This document shows positions 22,366-30,213 of a stretch of 37,047 nt of DNA, piece by piece. The stretch lies in assembly GCA_028288785.1 (NCBI GenBank), contig JAQGHV010000006.1, positions 1 through 37,047 on the forward strand. Direction: 5' to 3'. Under the pieces are notes generated by a model. That model searched no databases, had not been told where the DNA came from, and saw only the letters and a program-made list of their open reading frames with translations. The first letter of the stretch is position 1; each line of letters begins with the position of its first letter. This stretch comes from Rhodospirillales bacterium (lineage in GTDB: Bacteria; Pseudomonadota; Alphaproteobacteria; Acetobacterales; Acetobacteraceae). Made by a program: the position numbers and the translations under genes.

Positions 22366-25170
22366 TCACGGGGTGACGACGGCTTCGCAGCGGCGGCAGA
22401 GGGTGGGGTGGGCGGGGGAGGCGCCGACTTCTTCGAGGACGCGCCAGCAGCGGTCGCATTTGGTGCCGGGGGACTTGCCGAAGGTCACGGCCACGGCAGC
22501 ACCAGCTTCAAGCCGCGCCGAGGAGACGATCGCGATTTCCGCCCAGTGCTCGGCGGAGAGAAGATCGATATCGGCCTCCGGCAAGGCAAGCACGGGAGCG
22601 GCCTGAAGGCTGGCGCCAATCGTGCCGTCGCGGCGCGCGGCTTCCAGAACGCTGGTCACTTCGCCACGAATGTCGCGCACCCTCACCCACTTCTCCGCCA
22701 ACGCCGCGTCGCGCCAGCCCTCCGGCACGAACGGGAAGTCCAGCAGATGCACACTCCCCTCCTCGTCCGGGAACCGCGCCAGCCAGGCTTCCTCCGCGGT
22801 GAAGGCCAGCACCGGCGCGAACCACGCACACAGGCACCGATGCAGCACATCCAGCACGGTGCGCGCCGAGCGGCGGCGCAGGCTGTCCGGTGCGTCGCAG
22901 TAGAGCGCGTCCTTGCGGATGTCGAAGTAGAAGGCGCTCAGGTCGGAATTGCAGAAATCATGCAGCGCGGGGACCACGCCCGACCAATCATAGTTGGCGG
23001 CTGCCTCCCGCATCCGCGCATCGAGCTCCGCCACACGGTGCAGCACCCAGCGCTCCAGCTCCGGCAAGTCGTGATAGGCGACCGTCTCCGCATCGGTGAA
23101 CCCGTCGAGGCTCCCGAGCAGCCAGCGCAGCGTGTTGCGGATGCGCCGGTACAGCTCCGCCTGCTGCTTGAGGATTTCCGGCCCGATACGCAGGTCCAGC
23201 GCGGTGTCGGAATTCATCACCCAAAGCCGCAGGATATCCGCGCCATACTGCGTCGTGACCTGCTGCGGCGCGGTGACGTTGCCGAGCGACTTCGACATCT
23301 TGCGCCCCTGCTCATCGAGCACGAAGCCATGCGTCAGCACCGCCTTGAAGGGTGCCACACCATTCGACCCGATGCTCTCCAGCAGGGAAGAATTGAACCA
23401 GCCGCGATGCTGGTCCGAGCCTTCGAGATACAGGTCGGCCGGAAACGGCATCCCACGCTGCTTCAGCACGAAGGCGTGGGTGGAGCCGCTTTCGAACCAC
23501 ACATCGACGATGTCCATCACCTGCTCGTAATCGGCGGGGTCGCGGCCCTCGCCCAGGAAGCGCCGCGCCGCGCCCGGCTTGTACCAGGCATCGGCGCCCT
23601 CGATCGCGAAGGCCTCGGTGACGCGGGCGATGATGGCGGGATCGCGCAGCGGCTCACCCGTGGTTTTCGACACGAAGACCGGGATCGGCACGCCCCAGCT
23701 GCGCTGGCGGCTGATGCACCAGTCGGGCTTGCCCGCGATCATCGCGTGCAGGCGGTTGCGGCCTGCCTCGGGGACGAATTGTGTGCCCGCGATGGCGTCG
23801 AGCGCCTTGGCGCGGATCTGCGTCTCGCCATCCATTGCGATGAACCATTGCGGCGTGGCGCGGAAGATCACCGGCTTCTTGGAGCGCCAGGAATGCGGGT
23901 AGCTGTGGCTCAGCTTGCCGGTGGCGGCGAGCGTCCCGGCGGCGCGCATCGCCTCATAGACGGCGGTATGCGCCTTGAAGACGTGCAGCCCCTCAAAACC
24001 CGGCGCCTGGGCGGAGAAGGTGCCGTCATCGTTGACGGTCTCCGGGACCGGCAACCCATGCGCGCGGCCAAGCGCAAAATCGTCCTCGCCATGGCCGGGC
24101 GCGATGTGGACGAAGCCGGTGCCGGCATCGGTGGTAACGAAATCGCCGGCGAGCAGCGGCACGTCGAACTCATAGCCATGGCCACGCAGTGGGTGGGCCG
24201 CGATGGCGCCGGTGAGGTCCGCGCCCTTGATGAGCCGTGCGATGGAATGCGCGCCGACGCCGGCATCCTTCTCGAACTGCGGCAGCAGCGGCAGCGCGAC
24301 CAGCAGCCGGTCACCGACCGCGAGCAGCGAGGTCTCGGCGACCCCCTCCACATGCACCAGCGCGTAGTCGATCTCATCCCCATACGCGACCGCGCGGTTG
24401 CCCGGGATGGTCCAGGGCGTCGTCGTCCAGATCACCACATCGGCGCCGACCAGATCGGGCGAGGCGGCACTCAAGATGCGGAACTTGCCCCACAGGGTCG
24501 GCGAGACGACGTCGTGGTACTCGATCTCGGCGTCGGCCAGCGCGGTCTTCTCGACCGGGCTCCACATCACCGGCCGCAGCCCGCGATACAGTGCGCCGTT
24601 GAGCAGGAACTTCCCGATTTCGCCGGCGATGGCGGCTTCGGAGGGGAAGTCCATCGTCGCGTAGCGATGCTCCCAATCACCAAGCACGCCGAGGCGGGCG
24701 AACTCCTCGCGCTGCACGCCAAGCCAATGCGCGGCATAGGCGCGGCACTCGGCACGGAAATCGAGCACCGGCACGTCGTCCTTCTTGACCCCACCCTGAT
24801 ACTTGCCCTTGGGATCGCGATACTCCTCCTCGACCTTCCACTCGATCGGCAGGCCGTGGCAGTCCCAGCCCGGCACGTAGTCGGCATCGCGGCCGGCCAT
24901 CTGCGCGGCGCGGTTGATGACGTCCTTCAGGATCTTGTTGAGCGCGTGCCCGATATGGAGGTTGCCATTCGCGTAGGGGGGGCCGTCATGCAGGATGAAC
25001 GGCGTGCGGCCCTTCGATTGCGCGCGCAGCCTCTCCCAAACGCCAATCCGCGCCCAGCGCTCCAGCATGGCGGGCTCGCGCTTCGGCAGGTCCCCGCGCA
25101 TCGGAAAGGGCGTGTTCGGCAGGAACACGGTGCCGCGGTAGTCGCGAGGCTCGGAAGGTGCGTCGTTCAT
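22366..25170 (-). CDS. ileS: Isoleucyl-tRNA synthetase
   Basis: This 934-aa class I synthetase charges tRNA-Ile. The HIGH motif is residues 72-75 ('NLHIGHALNK') and KMSKS lies in 'DEQGRKMSKSLGNVTAP'. The editing domain shows 'TTPWTIPGNRAVA' and 'GHGEDDFALGRAHG'. The C-terminus has a zinc finger of paired cysteines, 'CDRCWRVLEEVG' and 'CRRCEAVV'. Length is standard. ATG 25170 opens MNDAPSEPRDYRGTVFLPNT, as in homologues. The neighbours ribF upstream and lspA downstream on the same strand are classical. Confidence 0.97.
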   Translation of the reverse strand: MNDAPSEPRDYRGTVFLPNTPFPMRGDLPKREPAMLERWARIGVWERLRAQSKGRTPFILHDGPPYANGNLHIGHALNKILKDVINRAAQMAGRDADYVPGWDCHGLPIEWKVEEEYRDPKGKYQGGVKKDDVPVLDFRAECRAYAAHWLGVQREEFARLGVLGDWEHRYATMDFPSEAAIAGEIGKFLLNGALYRGLRPVMWSPVEKTALADAEIEYHDVVSPTLWGKFRILSAASPDLVGADVVIWTTTPWTIPGNRAVAYGDEIDYALVHVEGVAETSLLAVGDRLLVALPLLPQFEKDAGVGAHSIARLIKGADLTGAIAAHPLRGHGYEFDVPLLAGDFVTTDAGTGFVHIAPGHGEDDFALGRAHGLPVPETVNDDGTFSAQAPGFEGLHVFKAHTAVYEAMRAAGTLAATGKLSHSYPHSWRSKKPVIFRATPQWFIAMDGETQIRAKALDAIAGTQFVPEAGRNRLHAMIAGKPDWCISRQRSWGVPIPVFVSKTTGEPLRDPAIIARVTEAFAIEGADAWYKPGAARRFLGEGRDPADYEQVMDIVDVWFESGSTHAFVLKQRGMPFPADLYLEGSDQHRGWFNSSLLESIGSNGVAPFKAVLTHGFVLDEQGRKMSKSLGNVTAPQQVTTQYGADILRLWVMNSDTALDLRIGPEILKQQAELYRRIRNTLRWLLGSLDGFTDAETVAYHDLPELERWVLHRVAELDARMREAAANYDWSGVVPALHDFCNSDLSAFYFDIRKDALYCDAPDSLRRRSARTVLDVLHRCLCAWFAPVLAFTAEEAWLARFPDEEGSVHLLDFPFVPEGWRDAALAEKWVRVRDIRGEVTSVLEAARRDGTIGASLQAAPVLALPEADIDLLSAEHWAEIAIVSSARLEAGAAVAVTFGKSPGTKCDRCWRVLEEVGASPAHPTLCRRCEAVVTP

Positions 25171-25299
25171 GATGCCTGGATCTCAAGTCGCCGGCGATGC
25201 GGCGGGTCAGCGGTTGCGCGCGGCGGCAGGGCCGGCCCCGTCAGAGGGCCGAGGCCGTAATTCGCGCGGTGTTCGCCAGTGCCATGGATGCCTTATGGG

Positions 25300-25336
25300 G
25301 AGGTGCCGCGCATCCGGTCAAGCACGGCGGCACCTC
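25300..25336 (-). promoter_or_regulatory. 10-bp inverted repeat in the ribF-ileS gap
   Basis: GAGGTGCCGC (25300-25309) and GCGGCACCTC (25327-25336) pair perfectly across a 17-nt loop. They sit in the 274-nt gene-free gap between ribF and ileS, 130 nt before the ileS start. No T-tract follows on either strand, so it may be a leader hairpin or a protein site rather than a terminator. The rest of the gap shows nothing recognisable. Confidence 0.4.
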
Positions 25337-25444
25337 GCGCCGGCTGATCATTATTTGAAGGTTCCAATTGCCCCGGGGCCTTCACGCTCACGCAGACGTC
25401 TCCGTTGAGCAGCCAATGGCGGCCGCGCCTGTCCAAGCGCAACC

Positions 25445-26380
25445 TCATCCACTGAGCCCAAGGAAACGGCGCGCATTCACCGCATCCTCGGCGATCGCGA
25501 CCTTCAGCGCCTCAAGCCCGTCGAACCTGGCGTCGGGGCGGAGAAAGTGCAGCAGCTCCACCGCCAGCACCTGCCCGTAGAGGTCGCCGGAGAAGTCGAA
25601 CAGGTAGGTCTCGAGCCGCGTCTGCGGGTCGCCGCCAAGGGTCGGACGGCGACCGATATTGGCGACACCCGGCACCACCAGCCCAACCGGCAGCCGCGCC
25701 CGCACGGCATAAACGCCGCGCGCCGGCTCCAGGTGGCGGCCTATCCACATGTTCGCGGTCGGCCAGCCCAGCACGCGGCCGATCTTGTCGCCGTGGACGA
25801 CCTCGCTCTCGATCGCCCAGGGGTGGCCCAGCATCTCGGCCGCACGGTCGGGATAGCCATCCTGCAGGGCGCGGCGGATGCGGGTGGAGGTGATCGGCCC
25901 CGCTGCGTCGGAGACGGCCGGCACGATGGACAGGCCGATGCCGCGCTTCTCCGCTTCGCGCGAGAGGAAGGCCACGTCACCACCGCGGCGGTGCCCAAAC
26001 GCGAAATCCGCCCCACAGGCGAGGTGCTTCGCGCCGATCCCCCGATGCAGCACCTCCTCGACGAAGGCCTCCGCCGTCATCGCCGCCAGCGCAGCGTCGA
26101 AGGGCAGCGCGTGGACCGCGCGGGCGCCGGCGGCGGCGAGTGCGGCCACCTTGGCCGGGAGCAGGGTCAGGCGGAACGGCGGATCATCGGGCCGGAAATG
26201 CTCGCGTGGATGTGGCTCGAACGTCAGCGCCTGCAGCGGCAGGTCCGGGCGCGCCGCATGCGCAGCCCGCAGCACCGCCCGGTGGCCCAGGTGAACGCCA
26301 TCGAAATTGCCCAGGGCAACCGTACCGCCGCGCGCGCTCTCCGGAACATCGTGCCAGTCCGTGAGCAGGTTGATGCTCAT
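25445..26380 (-). CDS. ribF: Bifunctional riboflavin kinase / FAD synthetase
   Basis: This 311-aa enzyme makes FMN and FAD from riboflavin. The FAD synthetase half shows 'VALGNFDGVHLGHRAVLRAA' (nucleotidyltransferase HxGH), 'TFEPHPREHF' and 'ISTTRIR'-like 'ITSTRIRRALQDG'. The kinase half shows 'GDKIGRVLGWPTANMWI', 'GVYAVRARL', 'VANIGRRPTLGG' and 'ETYLFDFSGDLYGQ'. ATG 26380 overlaps the LOG-family stop by 4 nt (ATGA), so the pair is coupled. Length and motif order are normal. Confidence 0.95.
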   Translation of the reverse strand: MSINLLTDWHDVPESARGGTVALGNFDGVHLGHRAVLRAAHAARPDLPLQALTFEPHPREHFRPDDPPFRLTLLPAKVAALAAAGARAVHALPFDAALAAMTAEAFVEEVLHRGIGAKHLACGADFAFGHRRGGDVAFLSREAEKRGIGLSIVPAVSDAAGPITSTRIRRALQDGYPDRAAEMLGHPWAIESEVVHGDKIGRVLGWPTANMWIGRHLEPARGVYAVRARLPVGLVVPGVANIGRRPTLGGDPQTRLETYLFDFSGDLYGQVLAVELLHFLRPDARFDGLEALKVAIAEDAVNARRFLGLSG

Positions 26381-26964
26381 TCTTCGCCCGGCATCAGCCA
26401 CCGCGGCACCAGCGGCGGCACGAAGCTCGCAAGTCGATCGAGCGCGCTCTCGCCATCGGGTTCCATCTGCGCCAGCAGCCGCGCGTCAGGGCGCAAGAAA
26501 CCCTCCGCAAGCATGTGGTCGAAGGCGGCCAGCATCGGCTGCCAATAGCCCGCCGTGTCGATGAACACCGCTGGCTTGCGATGGATGCCGAGCTGCAGCC
26601 AGGTCAGCACCTCGACCACCTCCTCGAGCGTACCGAAGCCGCCAGGCAGCACGGCGAACCCGTCCGACAGCTCCGCCATCATCGCCTTGCGCTCATGCAT
26701 GGTGGCGACGACGCGGAGGTCGACCCGCCCGCGCTTGCCCGCCTCCCGCGCCAGCAGCCCGTGCGGGATGATGCCGATGACCTCGCCGCCGGCCTCGATG
26801 ACGGCATCGGACACGGCACCCATCATGCCGATCGCGCCGCCGCCATAGACCAGCCCGATACCGCGCGCCGCCATCGCCCGGCCGAGCGCGACTGCCGCCT
26901 CCCGGTAGATAGGCCGGTTGCCGATGGCCGCGCCGCAGAAGACACAGATGCGTTTCAGGATCAT
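26377..26964 (-). CDS. LOG family protein (TIGR00730; putative nucleotide phosphoribohydrolase)
   Basis: This 195-aa Rossmann-like protein has the family motif 'LPGGFGTLEEVVEVLTWLQL' (PGGxGTxxE) and an early 'ICVFCGAAIGNRP' and 'GLVYGGGAIGMMG'. LOG proteins cleave the N-glycosidic bond of nucleotide 5'-monophosphates; in plants and some bacteria they release cytokinin bases. The active-site Arg/Glu pair ('MHERKAMMAE' and GTLEE) is intact. ATG 26964 (MILKRICVFCG) fits homologues. It begins the leftward block with ribF; an M20 peptidase gene diverges 80 nt away. Confidence 0.92.
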   Translation of the reverse strand: MILKRICVFCGAAIGNRPIYREAAVALGRAMAARGIGLVYGGGAIGMMGAVSDAVIEAGGEVIGIIPHGLLAREAGKRGRVDLRVVATMHERKAMMAELSDGFAVLPGGFGTLEEVVEVLTWLQLGIHRKPAVFIDTAGYWQPMLAAFDHMLAEGFLRPDARLLAQMEPDGESALDRLASFVPPLVPRWLMPGEE

Positions 26965-27044
26965 GCGGGAGCGATACCGGCGGGGCTTGCGCCGGGCAAG
27001 GGCCGTCCTACCCTGGCGCCGCCGTCCACAGGAGTCTTCGCCCC

Positions 27045-28178
27045 ATGCCACTCACCGACATCGGTTCGTCCGAGCGCATCCTCGCGGAGCTGCGCGGCTG
27101 GGTGGAACACGAAACGCCCACCACGGACGCCCGCGCCGTCAGTGCCCTGATCGGACGCTGCGCGTCTGAATTGGAAGCCGCGGGAGCCAGCGTCACCATC
27201 ATCCCCGGCCGCGACGGCTACGGGGACAACCTGGTGGCGCGTACGCCAGGGTCCGGCAAGCCGGTGATGGTGGCCGGCCACCTCGACACCGTCTGGGACC
27301 ACGGCACGCTCGCCAGCTCCATGCCGTTCCGCGTCGAAGGCGACAAGGCACACGGCCCGGGCATCTATGACATGAAGGCCGGCAGCTTCGCGGCCTTCCA
27401 CAGCGTGCGCGAAATCCTGCGCCAGAAGACCCGGACCCGGCGCCCGATCACCCTCCTGCTCACCCCCGACGAGGAAGTCGGCAGCCCAACCAGCCGCGCC
27501 CTGATCGAGGCGGAAGCCCTGCAATCCTGCGCCGTCCTCATCCCGGAACCCGCCGGCATCGGTGGCGCCTGCGTCACCGCACGAAAAGGTGTCGGTCGCT
27601 TCACCATGTGCATATCCGGCCGCAGCGCCCATTCCGGCGGCAATTGGCAGGATGGCCGCAGCGCCGTCGTGGCACTCGCCCGCAAGATCCTCGCGATCCA
27701 TTCGCTTACCGACCTCCCCGGCGGCACCACCACCAACGTCGCGCCCATCTGGGGCGGCACCCGCCCCAACGTCGTGCCGCCCGAGGCCGGCTGCGAAATC
27801 GACGTCCGCGTCGCCACCATCGCCGAAGGCGAACGCATGGCCGCCCTGCTCCTCGCCATGGCCGGCGACGACGGCGATGGCATCACCATCACCGTCGAAG
27901 GCGCCATGAACCGGCCGCCCATGGTCGAAACAGCCGCCGCACTCGCCCTCTACGAACAGGCGAAGTCACTCGCAGCCACACACGGCTACACCCTACCGAA
28001 ACAATACCGCGGCGGTGGCTCCGACGGGAACTTCTCGGCCGCACTCGGCATCACAACCCTGGACGGCCTCGGCTGCACCGGCGCCGGCGCACACGCACCC
28101 TTCGAACACATCCTCTGGCAAGACCTGGCCCCCCGCTGCGCAACACTGTGCGGATTGCTGGAGACGGTTGAGGGGTAA
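27045..28178 (+). CDS. M20 family metallopeptidase (carboxypeptidase G2-like)
   Basis: This 377-aa zinc hydrolase has the M20 metal ligands in order: His-x-Asp in 'MVAGHLDTVWDHG', the bridging Asp in 'GPGIYDMKAGSFA', the Glu-Glu pair in 'LLTPDEEVGSPTS', and a later His near the end ('GAHAPFEHI'). A dimerisation lid with 'CISGRSAHSGGNWQDGRSAV' is present, and 'YRGGGSDGNFSAALG' is the usual late loop. Glutamate carboxypeptidase-type enzymes split C-terminal Glu or acyl-amino acids; the actual substrate is unknown. No signal peptide is visible. ATG 27045 (MPLTDIGSSERIL) diverges from the LOG gene. Confidence 0.9.
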   Translation: MPLTDIGSSERILAELRGWVEHETPTTDARAVSALIGRCASELEAAGASVTIIPGRDGYGDNLVARTPGSGKPVMVAGHLDTVWDHGTLASSMPFRVEGDKAHGPGIYDMKAGSFAAFHSVREILRQKTRTRRPITLLLTPDEEVGSPTSRALIEAEALQSCAVLIPEPAGIGGACVTARKGVGRFTMCISGRSAHSGGNWQDGRSAVVALARKILAIHSLTDLPGGTTTNVAPIWGGTRPNVVPPEAGCEIDVRVATIAEGERMAALLLAMAGDDGDGITITVEGAMNRPPMVETAAALALYEQAKSLAATHGYTLPKQYRGGGSDGNFSAALGITTLDGLGCTGAGAHAPFEHILWQDLAPRCATLCGLLETVEG

Positions 28179-28192
28179 GGAGAGAGCAAGGT

Positions 28193-28448
28193 TGAGGGCG
28201 CTGCCCTCAAACTCCCGCCGGGGATCGCGCCGATCCCCGGGCCCCTGCGTGTGTTGGTTTTTGATTGGGGAGGGCTGGGACTTTGCTGATGTGGGCCGGG
28301 TTGGGGAGAGGGGCGCCTCGCATGAGTTCCCCTAACGACGGTGGCACCAAGCTCCCCTCTCCCCAACCCGGCTCGCCTCCGGCGAGGCTCCAAACCCTCC
28401 CGACCCCAAAACCAACACAGGGAGGTCCAGGATCGACACGATCCTGGT
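28193..28448. repeat. Cluster of nested inverted repeats (MITE-like or structured intergenic element)
   Basis: Four exact stems are visible: TTGAGGG/CCCTCAA (28193-28211); CCGGGGATC-GCGCC-GATCCCCGG (28219-28241); an 18-bp pair CCGGGTTGGGGAGAGGGG (28297-28314) with its complement at 28355-28372; and CCAGGATCG-ACA-CGATCCTGG (28428-28448). A longer imperfect pair begins TGTGTTGGTTTT (28251) and its complement ends near 28421, enclosing the 18-bp pair. Nested symmetry around one centre (about 28335) suggests an inserted palindromic element. It contains no transposase and lies between the M20 gene and a secreted-protein gene. Confidence 0.65.
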
Positions 28449-29341
28449 GCGGGTCAGGGGGCAAAGTCCCCAGCCTTGCTTTCTTGCTCGCTCTCACCTT
28501 CCCAGCATTGGCCCAGCCGTTGTTCCCAGCAGGGAGTCCGTTGGGGTTGGCTCCGCCGGCGGGGTTTTTCCCAAGTTTGGGGTTTGCGGGGTTTGCGAAT
28601 GCAGTGACAGGCGCTCGGATTCTTTTGGCGGAGCAGCCGAGGATGTCGATGGCCGTCGCGCGGGCGGCGTTTGCGCCGGAGCGTCAGGGGATTACGGACG
28701 CGTCGCGTCGGGAGGTCGTGGTGGCGGGGCGTGAGGCTTTGTTGGTGTGGGGGCGTCGCGGGCCGAGCGCGGTGTGGGTGTTGGCGGCGCCGGGGGCGGA
28801 GTTGACGGCGTTGGTGACGGTGATGGTGCCGCGGTTTCCGGTGCCGGCGGGCGATGTGGCAGCGATCGAGGCGTCCTTGTTGAGCCTGGTAGTGCGGGCG
28901 CCAGATTTGGTGGCGGCGCGGGCGGCGTTGCCCTTTGCGTTCGATGAGGTAGCGCCGCTGCGGTTTCGCCAGGCGGTCGGGGGTGCGGCGGCGGTGCTGG
29001 TGCCGGAGGAGGCCGGGTTGAATGATGCCGCGGCTCCGCGGCTGACCATTGCGACATCACTATCGGCAACGCCGTCGCCGACCGATCGTCGGCAGGCGGC
29101 TGAGGCGGCGCTGCGGGGCACCTTGCCTGGGGTGCGCGTGGAGGGCGGCGGCACGTTGCGCCTGGGTGCGACGGAGGCGGTGGTGCTGGACGGGCGTGCC
29201 GGGGCTCGGCGCGTGCGGCAGTGGGTGTTGTTCTTCGAGCGCGGCGGCACGTTGCGGGTGCTGGCGGAGGCACCGGCGACGGAGTTCACACGGCTGCTGC
29301 CGGCGTTCGAGCGTGTGGTGGAGTCGATCAGGCGGCCATAA
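28322..29341 (+). CDS. Secreted protein of unknown function with two similar domains (start uncertain)
   Basis: The frame is open for 339 codons from ATG 28322, but the first 65 or so codons run through the inverted-repeat element and have a low-complexity look. A hydrophobic export segment follows ('SLAFLLALTFPALAQP', residues 51-66), then the mature part. Two halves resemble each other: 'REVVVAGREALLVWGRRGPS' to 'IEASLLSLV', and 'TLRLGATEAVVLDGRAGARR' to 'FERVVESI'. The strand pattern resembles PsbP/DUF1795-type folds, but this is not firm. No ribosome site fits ATG 28322; a TTG at 28484 would cut the signal too short. A strong terminator overlaps the stop. Confidence 0.6.
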   Translation: MSSPNDGGTKLPSPQPGSPPARLQTLPTPKPTQGGPGSTRSWCGSGGKVPSLAFLLALTFPALAQPLFPAGSPLGLAPPAGFFPSLGFAGFANAVTGARILLAEQPRMSMAVARAAFAPERQGITDASRREVVVAGREALLVWGRRGPSAVWVLAAPGAELTALVTVMVPRFPVPAGDVAAIEASLLSLVVRAPDLVAARAALPFAFDEVAPLRFRQAVGGAAAVLVPEEAGLNDAAAPRLTIATSLSATPSPTDRRQAAEAALRGTLPGVRVEGGGTLRLGATEAVVLDGRAGARRVRQWVLFFERGGTLRVLAEAPATEFTRLLPAFERVVESIRRP

Positions 29342-29379
29342 CAACGGTCATGAAGAATGACCGTTGTTATTCGTTTTTT
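29338..29379 (+). terminator. Rho-independent terminator overlapping a stop codon
   Basis: ATAACAACGGTCAT (29338-29351) pairs perfectly over 14 bp with ATGACCGTTGTTAT (29357-29370) around the loop GAAGA, followed by TCG and six T. The TAA stop of the secreted-protein gene (29339-29341) lies in the stem. This is the cleanest intrinsic terminator in the window and is unusually AT-rich for this genome. Confidence 0.88.
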
Positions 29380-29488
29380 CGGCCCCAGGCGCCGGGTGCT
29401 GCCTATGGCCACTTGGCTCCCCGGACGACCGGCGGCGTCCATTCGGGCTTGCGGCGCAGTGCGCCATTTGTTGTGCCCTCAAGCGCAT

Positions 29489-29528
29489 CGTGCCGAAGGC
29501 ACGTCTCCGACGCGCCGCCTCCGGCGGC
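29489..29528. repeat. Two short hairpins in the gap after the terminator
   Basis: CGTGCC-GAA-GGCACG (29489-29503) and GCCGCC-TCC-GGCGGC (29514-29528) are perfect 6-bp stems 10 nt apart. They lie between the terminator and the convergent DUF1345 gene. The 207-nt gap also carries GACCGGCGGCG twice. It holds no gene; the hairpins may help end the leftward transcript. Confidence 0.4.
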
Positions 29529-29586
29529 TTGGCTCGCCTGAAGACCGGCGGCGATCGCTTCACACCAGGCAATCGTGCCGAAAGCC

Positions 29587-30213
29587 TTACTTCACCAGGC
29601 CCGAGGCGAGGTTCACCGTCATCGCCACGATGACGACGTTGAACAGGAACGACACGAGGGCGTGCAGCAGCGCGAGGCGCCGTATCTCGCGTGCGGAAAT
29701 CTCCACATCCGAGGTCTGGAAGGTCATGCCAAGGGTGAAGGCGAAGTAGAGGAAGTCCGGAAAGTCGGGTGGTTCCTTGCCGGGGAAGTCCAACCCACCA
29801 TCCTGTTGCCAGAACTCATGCGCGTAGCGTACCGCAAAGAGCATCTGCAGGAATGTCCAGGAGATCGCGATGGTCACGATCGGCAGCCCGATCTGCAGCG
29901 GCCCTTTTTCGGTGTGGTGCAGCACGAGGAACCACATGATCCCGCCAAGCGAGGCGATCGCTGCGACGAGGCTGCCGCCGAGCACCGCGGCCTCGCCCTC
30001 GTCCAGCTGTTCGGCGCGGCGGCGGATGCTCTCGGGGCTGGCGCGCAGCATGGCGACGCCGGTCGCCGCAATGTGCGCGGTGGCGGCGCCGCACCAACCG
30101 AGCAGGATCGACGCGGGCAGGTCCGCGGCGATGACATGCGCAATGATCCCCAGCAGCAGCCCGACGCCGGCGGCGACCAGCAGATAGGGACGGTGGCGCA
30201 GCCCAAGCTTCAT
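29587..30213 (-). CDS. DUF1345 family membrane protein
   Basis: This 208-aa integral membrane protein has about five to six helices (near residues 10-30, 36-55, 76-98, 105-125 and 180-205). The DUF1345 marks 'HHTEKGPLQIGLPI' region and 'PDFPDFLYFAFTLGMTFQTS' with 'DVEISAREIRRLALLHALVS' are clear. The function is unknown in the family. ATG 30213 overlaps the last base of the FAD oxidoreductase stop (TGATG), so the two genes are co-transcribed and coupled, but no functional link is evident. Confidence 0.88.
   Translation of the reverse strand: MKLGLRHRPYLLVAAGVGLLLGIIAHVIAADLPASILLGWCGAATAHIAATGVAMLRASPESIRRRAEQLDEGEAAVLGGSLVAAIASLGGIMWFLVLHHTEKGPLQIGLPIVTIAISWTFLQMLFAVRYAHEFWQQDGGLDFPGKEPPDFPDFLYFAFTLGMTFQTSDVEISAREIRRLALLHALVSFLFNVVIVAMTVNLASGLVK

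Noticed and set aside
21004-25260. A 1418-codon open frame on the plus strand opposite ileS, lspA and DUF3035
   Set aside because: It mirrors strongly conserved genes on the other strand; Arg/Ala/Gly/His-rich translation without motifs. High GC makes stop codons rare in this frame.
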